DNA of 64,000 bases, from positions 41,326 to 105,325 of the forward strand of contig JASHOR010000032.1 of NCBI GenBank assembly GCA_030041005.1. The letters are read 5' to 3'. A program made the translations under genes and the position numbers. This document shows positions 1 to 9,418 of the stretch, piece after piece. This stretch comes from Xanthobacteraceae bacterium. Lineage in GTDB: Bacteria > Pseudomonadota > Alphaproteobacteria > Rhizobiales > Xanthobacteraceae. The notes under the pieces were generated by a model. That model did not search any database. It was not told where the DNA came from and saw only the letters and a list, made by a program, of their open reading frames with translations. The stretch's first letter is position 1. Every line of letters begins with the position of its first letter.

Positions 1-138
1 ACGTCCGACCAACGGAACGAGATGCAATCCGACAAAGTAGACGCCGCAGAAAAATGGCCCAAGACCAGTCAGGAACGGCGCAATGTCTGGCATGATTTCG
101 AGCTACGCCGCTGCGTCAGCCGCGCAGGCAATATCGCT

Positions 139-459
139 TCAGCTTTGCGCGCTACCGTCACGTTCGACGACCAAAAGATCCGCGAGACCGGCCGTGGTTA
201 TCACTTCGGCAACGGCCGCGTTCGGGTTGAGCAGCACCAAACGCCCGCCGCGCCGACCAATCGCCTTGGCCGCTGAAACCAAGTGCCTGAGCCCGATCGA
301 GGCGACAAAAGTTACGGCCGCCATGTCGATGATCAGAGCGTTTTTGCTGCCGGAGAGCGTCGCCAGCGGCAGCGCAACAACTTCCGCACCCGATATATCC
401 AGTCGTCCGACCATCGTCACCGTGGCCGTCGACCCCGCATCATTGATCGCGATTTGCAT
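139..459 (-). CDS. STAS-domain protein (anti-sigma factor antagonist-like)
   Basis: 106-aa ORF; GRLDISGAEVVAL...LIIDMAAVTFVASIGLRHLV matches the STAS-domain pattern. Confidence 0.8.
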   Translation of the reverse strand: MQIAINDAGSTATVTMVGRLDISGAEVVALPLATLSGSKNALIIDMAAVTFVASIGLRHLVSAAKAIGRRGGRLVLLNPNAAVAEVITTAGLADLLVVERDGSAQS

Positions 460-665
460 GGTCGCCCTCGGAACCGATGAAGACTAAAACAACTTTATAT
501 GACGGTCCGGTGACCGCGCCAATGTGCAGACCGTCGTCGGGCTGCCAGCCGGTGCGAGCGTTTTGCGCATCTGCGCGCCCCATTGCCCCGGTGATGGCGC
601 AGGGCGGATCGTCGATGTATCGTCCCCGGCGCAGCAGCTATCAGGGACGCAGTGGCGCAAAAATA

Positions 666-1631
666 ATGCAGACGTATCGTTTGGATGCCGGCCCCGACAC
701 GGTGCATTGGGGCTTTTTCGACGCCGCATTGAAACCGCTGGTCACGATCGAAACGGGCGATACTGTCGTGATATCGACCGTATCGGGCACGCCCGCGCAG
801 ATGCCGGACGCCGCTTCGCGGTTTCGTGTGCCCGAGGCACTGCCCGCGATTCACAGGAACGTGCCGCAGCGACTGAACGGTCCGCACATTTTGACCGGGC
901 CGATCGCGGTGCGCGGCGCCAGGGCCGGGCAGGTACTCGAAGTTCGCATCAGGTCGATCGAGCTGCACTACGACTGGGGATACAACGTCATCCGGCTGCT
1001 CGCCGGCGCCTTGCCGGACGATTTCCAAACTGCGCGGATCATCCACATCCCGCTCGATCGGACGCGCATGATCGGCAAGCTGCCATGGGGACTGGAACTG
1101 TCGCTCAAACCGTTCTTCGGTATCATGGCAGTGGCACCGCCGCCGGCCTGGGGTCCGGTAGCCTCGCCGCCGCCGCGGCGCAACGGCGGCAACATGGACA
1201 ACAAGGAGCTGGTCGCGGGCACCACGCTCTATTTGCCGATCCACGTCGACGGCGCCCTGTTCTCGGTCGGAGACGGCCACGCCGCCCAGGGTGACGGCGA
1301 GGTCTGCATAACCGCGATCGAGACCGGCCTCGTCGGGACGTTCGAGCTGCACGTGCGCACCGATATGGCGTTGGAATGGCCGCTGGCCGAGACGCCGACG
1401 CACGTCATCACCATGGCATTCGATCCGGACCTCGACGATGCGGTCGTGATCGCGTTGCGTGACATGATCAAACTCATCTGCGCACGCACCGGCATCTCGC
1501 GCGAGGATGCCTACACGCTGTGCAGCCTGGCAGCCGACCTGCGGGTCACACAAGTGGTCAATGGCGCCAAGGGCATCCATGTCATGCTGGACAAGGTGCA
1601 CCTGCGCAGCGCAGCCGGCGCGGCGCGATGA
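666..1631 (+). CDS. Acetamidase/formamidase family protein
   Basis: Internal ATG at 666 of ORF 477..1631; HWGFFDAALKPLVTIETGDTV...GDGHAAQGDGEVCITAIET typical of the FmdA_AmdA family. Confidence 0.85.
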   Translation: MQTYRLDAGPDTVHWGFFDAALKPLVTIETGDTVVISTVSGTPAQMPDAASRFRVPEALPAIHRNVPQRLNGPHILTGPIAVRGARAGQVLEVRIRSIELHYDWGYNVIRLLAGALPDDFQTARIIHIPLDRTRMIGKLPWGLELSLKPFFGIMAVAPPPAWGPVASPPPRRNGGNMDNKELVAGTTLYLPIHVDGALFSVGDGHAAQGDGEVCITAIETGLVGTFELHVRTDMALEWPLAETPTHVITMAFDPDLDDAVVIALRDMIKLICARTGISREDAYTLCSLAADLRVTQVVNGAKGIHVMLDKVHLRSAAGAAR

Positions 1632-1640
1632 GCGTCGCGT

Positions 1641-2519
1641 TCAGTGCCCGCGGACAAGCGTGACGATGGCGGAAAAATCCATGCCGCTGTGCCCCTGTTG
1701 GACGAAGCTCTGGTAAATCTCCTCGGCGTGGGCGCCGAGCGCGGTTTGAACGCCGACCGACTGAGCCGCCTGCTGGGCGAGTTTCAAATCCTTCAACATC
1801 AACGCCGCGGTAAAGCCCGCCTTGTAGCCGTTATTGGCCGGGCTCGCCGGCACAGGCCCGGGCACGGGACAATAGCTGGTCAGCGACCAGCACTGGCCGG
1901 AAGAGGCCGAAGCCACGTCGAACAGCGCCTGGTGCGAAAGCCCGAGCTTTTCGCCGAGCACGAAGGCTTCGCTGACTGCGATCATGGAGGCGCCGAGAAT
2001 CAAATTGTTGCAGATTTTGGCTGCTTGTCCGTTGCCGCCATCGCCGCAATGAACGATGCGTTTGCCCATGAATTCGAGCACCGGTTTTCCGCGCGCGAAG
2101 ACTTCCGGCGAACCGCCGACCATGAAGGTGAGCGTCGCCGCCTGCGCGCCGCCGACGCCGCCCGAAACCGGGGCGTCGAGCGATCCGATACCGCGCTCCG
2201 CTGCCAGAGCGTGCGCAACGCGCGCGCTCGCGACATCGATGGTCGAGCAATCGATGAACAGCGCGCCGCTCTTGGCGGCCGGCAGTACATCCTTCCAGAC
2301 CGACAGCACCTGTTCGCTGCCCGGCAGCATTGTGATCACGACGTCGGCGTCCTCGACGGAACGCCGCGCGCTCGCCACGACCTGCACGCCATGTTCGGCG
2401 GAAGCCCAGCGCGACCCCGGCAAGACGTCAAAGCCGAGAACGCGCTCCCCCGCCCGCACCAGATTTGCGGCCATCGGCATGCCCATATTGCCAAGACCGA
2501 TAAAGCCGATTGTCGCCAT
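1641..2519 (-). CDS. mmsB: 3-hydroxyisobutyrate dehydrogenase
   Basis: N-terminal GFIGLGNMGMPMAANLVRAG Rossmann motif, DAPVSGGVGGAQAATLTFMVGG and GNGQAAKICNNLILG motifs; neighbours are valine-catabolism enzymes. Confidence 0.88.
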   Translation of the reverse strand: MATIGFIGLGNMGMPMAANLVRAGERVLGFDVLPGSRWASAEHGVQVVASARRSVEDADVVITMLPGSEQVLSVWKDVLPAAKSGALFIDCSTIDVASARVAHALAAERGIGSLDAPVSGGVGGAQAATLTFMVGGSPEVFARGKPVLEFMGKRIVHCGDGGNGQAAKICNNLILGASMIAVSEAFVLGEKLGLSHQALFDVASASSGQCWSLTSYCPVPGPVPASPANNGYKAGFTAALMLKDLKLAQQAAQSVGVQTALGAHAEEIYQSFVQQGHSGMDFSAIVTLVRGH

Positions 2520-2531
2520 TTGCGTTTCCTC

Positions 2532-3620
2532 TCAATTGTCGAATTTCAGTTCGAACGAACCTCGCGGCCTGAAGTAACCGTTGACGATGTCAGGGGTGAC
2601 ATCCTCAAGCTTATCCGGCCGCCACACCGGACTGCGGTCCTTGTCGATGATGGCCGCTCGAATGCCTTCGACGAAATCATGTTCGGCAATGCACGCGAGA
2701 GAAAGGCGGAAATCTTGCTCGAAGCTTTGCTCGACCGCGGTAAATGTTACCGCCGTGCGTATATTTCGCAACGTGATCTTGAGCGCGGTGGGCGAGATTG
2801 CCTGCAAGGTCGCGAGCGCTGCCCGGGCACCCTCGACATTGCTGGCGCGCAGACGGCCAACGATCTCCTCGACTTCCTCAGCGCCGTAGCAGACATCGAT
2901 CCATGGCCGCGCGGCCGGCAAAAAGCCTGCCGGCGGTGGAACCGCGATCCGATCGAGGCTTATGCGGACGCCCGGCGCCTCGCGACAATCGGCCAACAAC
3001 GCCGGCAGATCGGTTATTCTTTCCGCTGGAATGTGAACGTCGGCAAGTCCGCAATAGATCGCGTCGGCGGCTCCGATGCGGCACCCGGTCAGCGCCAGGT
3101 GGGTGCCTGCCTGCCCCGGCGCGCGCGCCAACAGGTAGCTGGCGCCGACATCGGGAAAATATCCGATGCCAGCCTCCGGCATGCCGATGGAGGAGCGTTC
3201 CGTCACCACGCGGTGCGCCGCGTGCGCCGACAGGCCGACACCGCCGCCCATGACCATTCCGTCCATCAGGGCAATGACCGGCTTGCGATAGCGCGCGATC
3301 AGTACGTCGAGGCGATATTCGGTCGACCAGAATCGTTCCGGCAGCGAAAGGTCTCCCCGCCGGGTGGCGTCATAGAGCGCGCGCAGGTCCCCACCGGCGC
3401 AGAACCCGCGTTCGCCGGCGCCGTCGATCAGCACGACACCGACCTGCGCATCGTCTTCCCACGCGCGAAGGCGCGCCGTTATCGCCGCCGCCATGTCGAG
3501 CGTGAGGGCATTCAACGCCTGCGGCCGGTTCAGCGTGATCCGCCGCAAAGCGCCCAGTTCACGGACCAGAACATCGCCGCCCGCGACAATCCTCTCGGCC
3601 GTTTCGGCATGTGCGCTCAT
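2532..3620 (-). CDS. Enoyl-CoA hydratase/isomerase family, probable 3-hydroxyisobutyryl-CoA hydrolase
   Basis: GAGERGFCAGGDLRALYD and MDGMVMGGGVGLSAHAAHRVVTE crotonase motifs; about 360 aa as in HIBYL-CoA hydrolases; 4-bp overlap with the upstream acyl-CoA dehydrogenase. Confidence 0.85.
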   Translation of the reverse strand: MSAHAETAERIVAGGDVLVRELGALRRITLNRPQALNALTLDMAAAITARLRAWEDDAQVGVVLIDGAGERGFCAGGDLRALYDATRRGDLSLPERFWSTEYRLDVLIARYRKPVIALMDGMVMGGGVGLSAHAAHRVVTERSSIGMPEAGIGYFPDVGASYLLARAPGQAGTHLALTGCRIGAADAIYCGLADVHIPAERITDLPALLADCREAPGVRISLDRIAVPPPAGFLPAARPWIDVCYGAEEVEEIVGRLRASNVEGARAALATLQAISPTALKITLRNIRTAVTFTAVEQSFEQDFRLSLACIAEHDFVEGIRAAIIDKDRSPVWRPDKLEDVTPDIVNGYFRPRGSFELKFDN

Positions 3621-4780
3621 CGCCCGAGGAGGCTTCTGGCGACGATGAGCCGCATGATTTCGTTCGTTCCTTCGAGGATCTGGTGCACGCGCAGATCGCG
3701 TACGATTTTCTCGATACCGAACTCAGAGAGATAGCCGTAGCCGCCATGCAATTGCAGCGCCTGGTTGGCGATTTCGAAACAACTGTCGGTGACGAAGCGC
3801 TTGGCCATCGCGCAAAGGGCGGTCGCATTGGCCTCCTGGCGATCGAGCGCAGCCGCCGCCCGTCGCAACAAGGTACGCGATGCCTCGAGCTCGGTGGCCA
3901 TATCGGCCAATCGGAACTGCAGTGCCTGGAATTCATCGAGACGCTTGCCGAAGGCGCGCCGCTCTTTCACGTAGCGCAACGACTTTTCCAGCGCGGCCTG
4001 CGCGCCGCCGAGAGAGCAGGCCGCAATGTTGAGGCGGCCGCCGTCGAGCGCGGACATGGCGATCTTGAAACCAGCGCCTTCAGAGCCAAGCCGGTCGGTC
4101 TCCGGCACGCGCACGTCCTCGAAATTGACCGCGCGCGTCGGCTGCGCGTTCCAGCCCATCTTCCTTTCGTTAACGCCGAAGGCGAGGCCCGGCGCATCCC
4201 CCGGAACGATAAAGGCCGAAATCCCGTTCGCACCCTCACCGCCGGTTCGCGCCATGACCACATAAAGACCGCTGACGCCGGCGCCGGAAATGAAAAGCTT
4301 CTGGCCGCTGAGAACGTAATGATCGCCGTCGCGCCGCGCTCGAGTCTTCAGCGCCGCCGCGTCTGAGCCCGCGCTCGGCTCGGTCAAGCAGTAACTTGCG
4401 CAAAACTCCATGTCGCACAGGTGCGGCAGCCAGCGCTGGCGCTGCTCATCCGACCCGTAGGCGTCGATCATCCACGCCACCATGTTGTGGATCGACATAT
4501 AGGCCGCGACCGCCGGACAGCCGGTCGCCAGCGCCTCAAAGATCAAGGTCGCGGCAAGCCGCGATAGCCCCGATCCGCCCACATTCTCCGCCACATAGAT
4601 TCCGCCCATGCCGAGTTCGGCGGCCTTGCGCATTTCGACAATAGGAAAATGTTTGGCTTCGTCCCACGCTAGCGCGTTGGGCGCGAAAATGTCATCGGCA
4701 AAGGCGCGCGTGGCTTCGGCGAGCGCGACCTGCTCCTCGTCGAGCGAAAACTGCGGCGCGGCTGCACACGGATCGGGCAT
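3617..4780 (-). CDS. Acyl-CoA dehydrogenase (probable isobutyryl-CoA dehydrogenase)
   Basis: CLTEPSAGSDAAALKTRA, RRAFGKRLDEFQALQFRLADM, LHGGYGYLSEFGIEKIVRDLRVHQILEGTNEIMR motifs; gene context. Confidence 0.88.
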   Translation of the reverse strand: MPDPCAAAPQFSLDEEQVALAEATRAFADDIFAPNALAWDEAKHFPIVEMRKAAELGMGGIYVAENVGGSGLSRLAATLIFEALATGCPAVAAYMSIHNMVAWMIDAYGSDEQRQRWLPHLCDMEFCASYCLTEPSAGSDAAALKTRARRDGDHYVLSGQKLFISGAGVSGLYVVMARTGGEGANGISAFIVPGDAPGLAFGVNERKMGWNAQPTRAVNFEDVRVPETDRLGSEGAGFKIAMSALDGGRLNIAACSLGGAQAALEKSLRYVKERRAFGKRLDEFQALQFRLADMATELEASRTLLRRAAAALDRQEANATALCAMAKRFVTDSCFEIANQALQLHGGYGYLSEFGIEKIVRDLRVHQILEGTNEIMRLIVARSLLGR

Positions 4781-4836
4781 GGCGGCACTGCCTATCCTGC
4801 GGCGCGCCGGTGCCGGCCGTCAATGTCGCCGTCGAC

Positions 4837-4911
4837 GCTAGTGTCCCGTTTCCGAAGTTCGCATCATTATGCGGCACCCTCGTTTGCGAACTTCGGAATC
4901 GAAGGACACTA
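4837..4911. repeat. 75-bp MITE-like inverted-repeat element with CTAG ends
   Basis: Left arm CTAGTGTCCCGTTTCCGAAGTTCGCA (4837-4862); right arm TGCGAACTTCGGAATCGAAGGACACTAG (4884-4911) is its near-perfect reverse complement with one 2-nt indel and one mismatch. Confidence 0.8.
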
Positions 4912-4997
4912 GCAACTTATTGATCTCGTGTGGCTTTGGTTCCGAATCCGCATGACGAGGTCGCGGCAGGAATGATGCGGACTGCTGAACCGCCACA

Positions 4998-5249
4998 CTA
5001 GCGCCAATCGCGGCGCTCCGGGTGCGGCCGATATGTGGGATTCATCTGGCAAAAGCCGCGATTGCCGGCGATCACGTTGGGAGTGCAATCCTGGACCGAA
5101 TAATACTCGCAGTCATGCACCACCTCGCCGGAGCCCAGTTCCATTACCGCGCACCAGGGCGCATCGCCATAGCTCTGCGCTCGACTCGGCGCACTTCCAA
5201 AGCAAAGCATTGCTGCCACCGCGATGACCGCAAGCGTAATCCGGGTCAT
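4998..5249 (-). CDS. Small secreted DUF3551-like protein
   Basis: Internal Met at 5249; signal peptide MTRITLAVIAVAAMLCFGSAPSRAQ, then WCAVMELGSGEVVHDCEYYSVQDCTPNVIAGNRGFCQMNP, a four-Cys pattern typical of DUF3551. Confidence 0.7.
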   Translation of the reverse strand: MTRITLAVIAVAAMLCFGSAPSRAQSYGDAPWCAVMELGSGEVVHDCEYYSVQDCTPNVIAGNRGFCQMNPTYRPHPERRDWR

Positions 5250-5412
5250 GTTTTCCACCCTGCTCTCCACGATTGAAACGGCCGCTACTGTCGTAATGGA
5301 CTCAGTTATAATGCCGGGCGGAAAAATCAATCGTGGGATGGGAACGCGCGAGCCGTCGGCGCAGCCACAATTGTCGCAACCAAGGCGATATCAAGGACCT
5401 AAAGGGGCGTGC

Positions 5413-6624
5413 ATGGACTTCAGCATTCCGGCCGAAATCGAGGATTTGCGGCTGCGGGTGGCAGCCTTCGTCGAGGCACACGTCCTGCCGCTGGAAGCCG
5501 ATCCGCAGAATTTCTCCGAGCACGAGAACATTCCGCTTGCTCGGCTCGCACCGGTTCAGGAGAAGGCGAGGAAGGCCGGGTTGTGGGCGCCGCAATCGCC
5601 GAAGGAATTTGGCGGCATGGCGCTGCCGATCGCCGCTTGGGCGGTGATGTACGAGGAGGCGGCGCGTTCGATTTTCGGGGCGCTGGCGATGAACTGCATG
5701 GCGCCGGACGACGGCAACATGAATCTGCTGTCACGTATCGGCACGCCGGCGCAGAAGCAATGGTGGCTGCGTCCGATTGTCGAGGGCAAGGTGAAATCGG
5801 CCTTCGCCATGACCGAACCGGCACCGGGCGGCGGCTCCGATCCGAGCATGATCCGTACCTCCGCCGAGCGGAAGGGTGGGAAATGGATCATCCGCGGCCG
5901 CAAATGGTTCATCACCGGCGCCGGCGAGGCGACAAATTTCATCGTCGTAGCGCGCACCTCCGACGACAGGCGCAAAGGGCTCACTGCCTTTCTCTACCAC
6001 CGCGACCAGCCCGGCTGGCACATCGTCCGTCGCATTCCCATCATGGGACCCGAGGAGCACGGCGGCCATTGCGAGCTGGAATTCGACGGGCTCGAAGTCG
6101 ATGACGACAACGTGCTGCTCGGTGTCGGCGAGGGGCTCAAGGTCACGCAGATCAGGCTTGGCCCCGCGCGGCTCACCCATTGCATGCGCTGGCTCGGCCA
6201 ATCCAAACGCTGCCTGGAGATCGCGCAGGCCTACGTCAACAATCGCGAGGGCTTCGGCATCAAGCTCGCCGATCGTGAGAGCGTCCAGATCAAGCTTGGC
6301 CAGGTCGCCCAACAGATCCAGATTGGCCGCCTCCTGACCATGCACGCGGCGTGGACGCTCGACCGCGGCGGCCTCGCGCGCAAGGAAGTCTCCATGGCGA
6401 AAGTGCACGTCGCCGACACGCTGCATAACGCCGCCGACACCGCGATCCAGCTCAATGGCGCGCGCGGCTATTCGAAGGATACCGTCCTCGAATGGATTTA
6501 CCGCGCTGCCCGCGCCGCCCGCCTTGTCGACGGGGCCTCCGAGGTGCACAACATGGTGCTGGCGCGCCTTTTGCGCGAGGAAGGCCGCGACTTCTGGAGC
6601 TGGAGCGCGGGCAACAAACTGTAG
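5413..6624 (+). CDS. Acyl-CoA dehydrogenase family protein
   Basis: Start MDFSIPAEIEDLRLRVAAF at 5413; FAMTEPAPGGGSDPSMIRTSAER, GRKWFITGAGEATNFIVVARTS, LNGARGYSKDTVLEWIYRAARAARLVDGASEVH. Confidence 0.88.
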   Translation: MDFSIPAEIEDLRLRVAAFVEAHVLPLEADPQNFSEHENIPLARLAPVQEKARKAGLWAPQSPKEFGGMALPIAAWAVMYEEAARSIFGALAMNCMAPDDGNMNLLSRIGTPAQKQWWLRPIVEGKVKSAFAMTEPAPGGGSDPSMIRTSAERKGGKWIIRGRKWFITGAGEATNFIVVARTSDDRRKGLTAFLYHRDQPGWHIVRRIPIMGPEEHGGHCELEFDGLEVDDDNVLLGVGEGLKVTQIRLGPARLTHCMRWLGQSKRCLEIAQAYVNNREGFGIKLADRESVQIKLGQVAQQIQIGRLLTMHAAWTLDRGGLARKEVSMAKVHVADTLHNAADTAIQLNGARGYSKDTVLEWIYRAARAARLVDGASEVHNMVLARLLREEGRDFWSWSAGNKL

Positions 6625-6715
6625 GATGGGTCAGCCGCGCAGTAGCTCAATCAGCGGCGCAACGACAACTTCGCTGGAAGCTGAGCCATTCAGCTCCACA
6701 CCTCGAGGAGAAGCC

Positions 6716-7648
6716 ATGAAACTTGCGTTTTTCGACGATTACAGGCTGGGCGTGGTGACGGGCGACAAAGTGGTCGACGTGACGGACCTGGTGAAGGACG
6801 TGCCGCGGCTCGGCCCGCAGGACGTCATGCGCGGCGTCATCGAACGGTTCGACGCGCTCAAGGCCAAGCTCGCCGACGCCGCGAAAGGCGCGGGCAAGCC
6901 GATCTCCCAGATCAGATTTCGACCGCCCCTGCCCAAGCCCGAGAACATCATCTGCATGGCGGTAAATTACATGGAAAACGGCACGCTCAAGGAGCCGGCG
7001 CCGATCAACGCGTTCATGAAATCGCCAAGCTCCATCATCGGCGACGGCGATACCATGGCGCTGCCCGACATGGCGGCCTCGATTTTCGAAGGTGAAGCCG
7101 AGCTGGCGCTGGTGATCGGCAAGCATGCCTCTCACGTCAAGGCAGCCGACGCCATGAACTACATCTTCGGCTATACCAACTTCATCGACGGTTCGGCACG
7201 GGGCGTGGTGCCACCGACCAACGTGTTCTATCAGATGAAATCGCGCGACACGTTCGCGCCTATCGGCCCATACGTCGTCACCGCGGACGAGATCAAGAAC
7301 CCGCAAAAACTGCAAATTACACTCACCAACAACGGCGTGGTCTATCAGAACTTCAATACCGACGACATGGCGCACAACATTCCGCGCTGCGTCGAATGGG
7401 TCACCTCGATCCACGCGCTGGAGCCCGGCGACATCCTCGCCACCGGCACCAATCATCGTGGCCTCAATCCGTTCATGGACGGCGACAAGATCGAGCTGAC
7501 TTGCGAAGGTTGCGGCACGCTGCACATCACCGTGCGCGACGACCTCAAGCGCAGTTGGGCGCGCATCACGCGGCTGCAGCACAGGGAGAGCGGCGGCGAA
7601 GGCGTTCACACAAAGCAGACCGGCGGCAAATACGCGGCGGGACGATAG
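6716..7648 (+). CDS. Fumarylacetoacetate hydrolase family protein
   Basis: Start MKLAFFDDYRLGVV at 6716 preceded by GAGGAGAAGCC; FEGEAELALVIGKHASHV and PGDILATGTNHRG FAH-superfamily motifs. Confidence 0.87.
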   Translation: MKLAFFDDYRLGVVTGDKVVDVTDLVKDVPRLGPQDVMRGVIERFDALKAKLADAAKGAGKPISQIRFRPPLPKPENIICMAVNYMENGTLKEPAPINAFMKSPSSIIGDGDTMALPDMAASIFEGEAELALVIGKHASHVKAADAMNYIFGYTNFIDGSARGVVPPTNVFYQMKSRDTFAPIGPYVVTADEIKNPQKLQITLTNNGVVYQNFNTDDMAHNIPRCVEWVTSIHALEPGDILATGTNHRGLNPFMDGDKIELTCEGCGTLHITVRDDLKRSWARITRLQHRESGGEGVHTKQTGGKYAAGR

Positions 7649-7655
7649 CCGACTG

Positions 7656-8435
7656 CTACCGTGCCGCCCGCGCCGAACGGACGGGCGCGGACGGCGGCGC
7701 CGTTCGCGAAATTTCGGCGATGAGCTTGTTGGTCATCGCCTCGGAGAAGGTATCGAAATTGACGATCTGCAATACGAAGGACCCGGGACCGCCAATGACG
7801 TTGTCGTGGTAGTAGCGCGGCAGGCCTCCCGGCGGATGGGTATGCGAGTAGAGGAACGTGCCCTGCATGCCACCGGTCTTCTCGTTGATGATGGCGAGGC
7901 CGTTAATGGTAATGCCCTTGGCCACCGCATCATCGCGTGCATCGGTGACCGAGCGGCCCGAATTGTCGGTTCCGTCGCCTGAGACGTCGATGATCCGCCG
8001 GGCGGCGGTCACTCCATCTGCGGCAAGCTGTGCAGCGGCAAAATCGATGCCGTCGCCGATCGCCGTGCGGCCGGCGAAGGAGCGCGGCGCGGCGCGCAGA
8101 ATCTTGGCAAACTCGGCAGCCCCTTCGCCGTCGCGGACGACCATCCATTTGGCCACGACGGCCTGCTGACCCGGTCCGGCCCATTCGAGAAAACACAAGG
8201 CGACGGCGCCGTTCGCGCCCGACTGAACGGCATGCATGAACTGCGGGCTCGTAATCGCCGCGGCATAGCCGCGGCGCTGCAACTGAAATTCGTCATCATC
8301 GATGCTGCGCGAGACATCGGCCGCAAGCGCGATCGCGGCATCGACCGTCTGCGCCTGCGCAGCCGCAGCCGCGCGCTGGGCGAACAGCACGGCCGCCGCA
8401 AACAACAAAACCGGCAACTTGTGTTTTGCCTTCAT
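7656..8435 (-). CDS. DUF1194-like von Willebrand A-type secreted protein
   Basis: N-terminal signal peptide; DVSRSIDDDEFQLQRRGYAAAI (DxSxS MIDAS-like) and RRIIDVSGDGTDNSG motifs. Confidence 0.75.
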   Translation of the reverse strand: MKAKHKLPVLLFAAAVLFAQRAAAAAQAQTVDAAIALAADVSRSIDDDEFQLQRRGYAAAITSPQFMHAVQSGANGAVALCFLEWAGPGQQAVVAKWMVVRDGEGAAEFAKILRAAPRSFAGRTAIGDGIDFAAAQLAADGVTAARRIIDVSGDGTDNSGRSVTDARDDAVAKGITINGLAIINEKTGGMQGTFLYSHTHPPGGLPRYYHDNVIGGPGSFVLQIVNFDTFSEAMTNKLIAEISRTAPPSAPVRSARAAR

Positions 8436-8465
8436 ATGCCGCTCCGAGCCGCCCGTTTGCCCGGA

Positions 8466-9230
8466 TCAGCCCCGCCAGTTCGCGTCGATTGCATCGAGCA
8501 TGCGCAAGTAGGCCGGCCAATCCGCCGCCCCGCGGCCTGAATCGTGATGCCCGTACTGGCGCGCGGTCTTCTCGCAAATCTCGGCCGGAATTTCGATCAA
8601 CGCGCTGCCGGTCGCCTCCATCTTCAACTGAATCCGTGCAGCCTCGATCAGCGATTTCATCAATACAAAGGCCTCACGCGCGCTTCTACCCACCGTAAGC
8701 AGCCCGTGATTGCGCATGATCAGCGCGCGATTGTTTCCGAGTGCCTTGTTGATGCGTTCGCGCTCGCCGAAATCCTCGGTGATGCCCTCATAATCGTGAT
8801 ATCCAACCCGGTTGTAGAAGCGAACAGCCGGCTGGGCGACCATGCGCAAGCCGTGCTTCAATCCCGAAATCGCCATCCCGATCTCAGTATGGACGTGGAC
8901 AGCACAGTTCACGTCCGGTCGGGCCGAAAGCACGCCGCCATGCAGAGTGAAACCCGGCCGGTTGACGCCGGCGGACTCGTTGAGGTCATCGTCCATGCTC
9001 ACTTTGACGAGATTTGCCGGCGTGACCTCCTCATAGAGGAGCTCGTGCCGCTTGATGAGAAACTTGCGTTCCTCGCCCGGCACCCGCAGCGAGGAATGGT
9101 TGTATATGACATCGCCCCAACCGTAATGCGCAACCAGCCGGTAAACGGCGGCGAGATCGACGCGCGCTTGCCATTCGGCGGGCGAGACGACCGGTCGATC
9201 GGTGGTAGCGGGCTTGACATGCGTATTCAT
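8466..9230 (-). CDS. Class II aldolase/adducin family protein
   Basis: Start MNTHVKPATTDRPV at 9230; YNHSSLRVPGEERKFLIKRHELLYEEVTPANLVKV, AVHVHTEIGMAISGLKHGL, ALIMRNHGLLTVGRSAREAF. Confidence 0.85.
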   Translation of the reverse strand: MNTHVKPATTDRPVVSPAEWQARVDLAAVYRLVAHYGWGDVIYNHSSLRVPGEERKFLIKRHELLYEEVTPANLVKVSMDDDLNESAGVNRPGFTLHGGVLSARPDVNCAVHVHTEIGMAISGLKHGLRMVAQPAVRFYNRVGYHDYEGITEDFGERERINKALGNNRALIMRNHGLLTVGRSAREAFVLMKSLIEAARIQLKMEATGSALIEIPAEICEKTARQYGHHDSGRGAADWPAYLRMLDAIDANWRG

Positions 9231-9418
9231 TGGGCCGGTTCCTCCGCATAAAACCTTACCATAGCATGCTGGACTGAGCGGCGAAATCAATCCGCAACGA
9301 TAAGTTTTAACCCTTTCCTATCTACGTTCGAATTGTCCGGCGCCGTGGAATAAAGAATTGAAAGCGTTGCGGGCTAGGTTGCCGCCCACTTCGTGTGTGG
9401 CGGATCGTTCAGTTCCCG

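Noticed and set aside
1644-3734. 696-aa plus-strand ORF
   Set aside because: Antisense shadow of mmsB and the 3-hydroxyisobutyryl-CoA hydrolase; no domain-like motif
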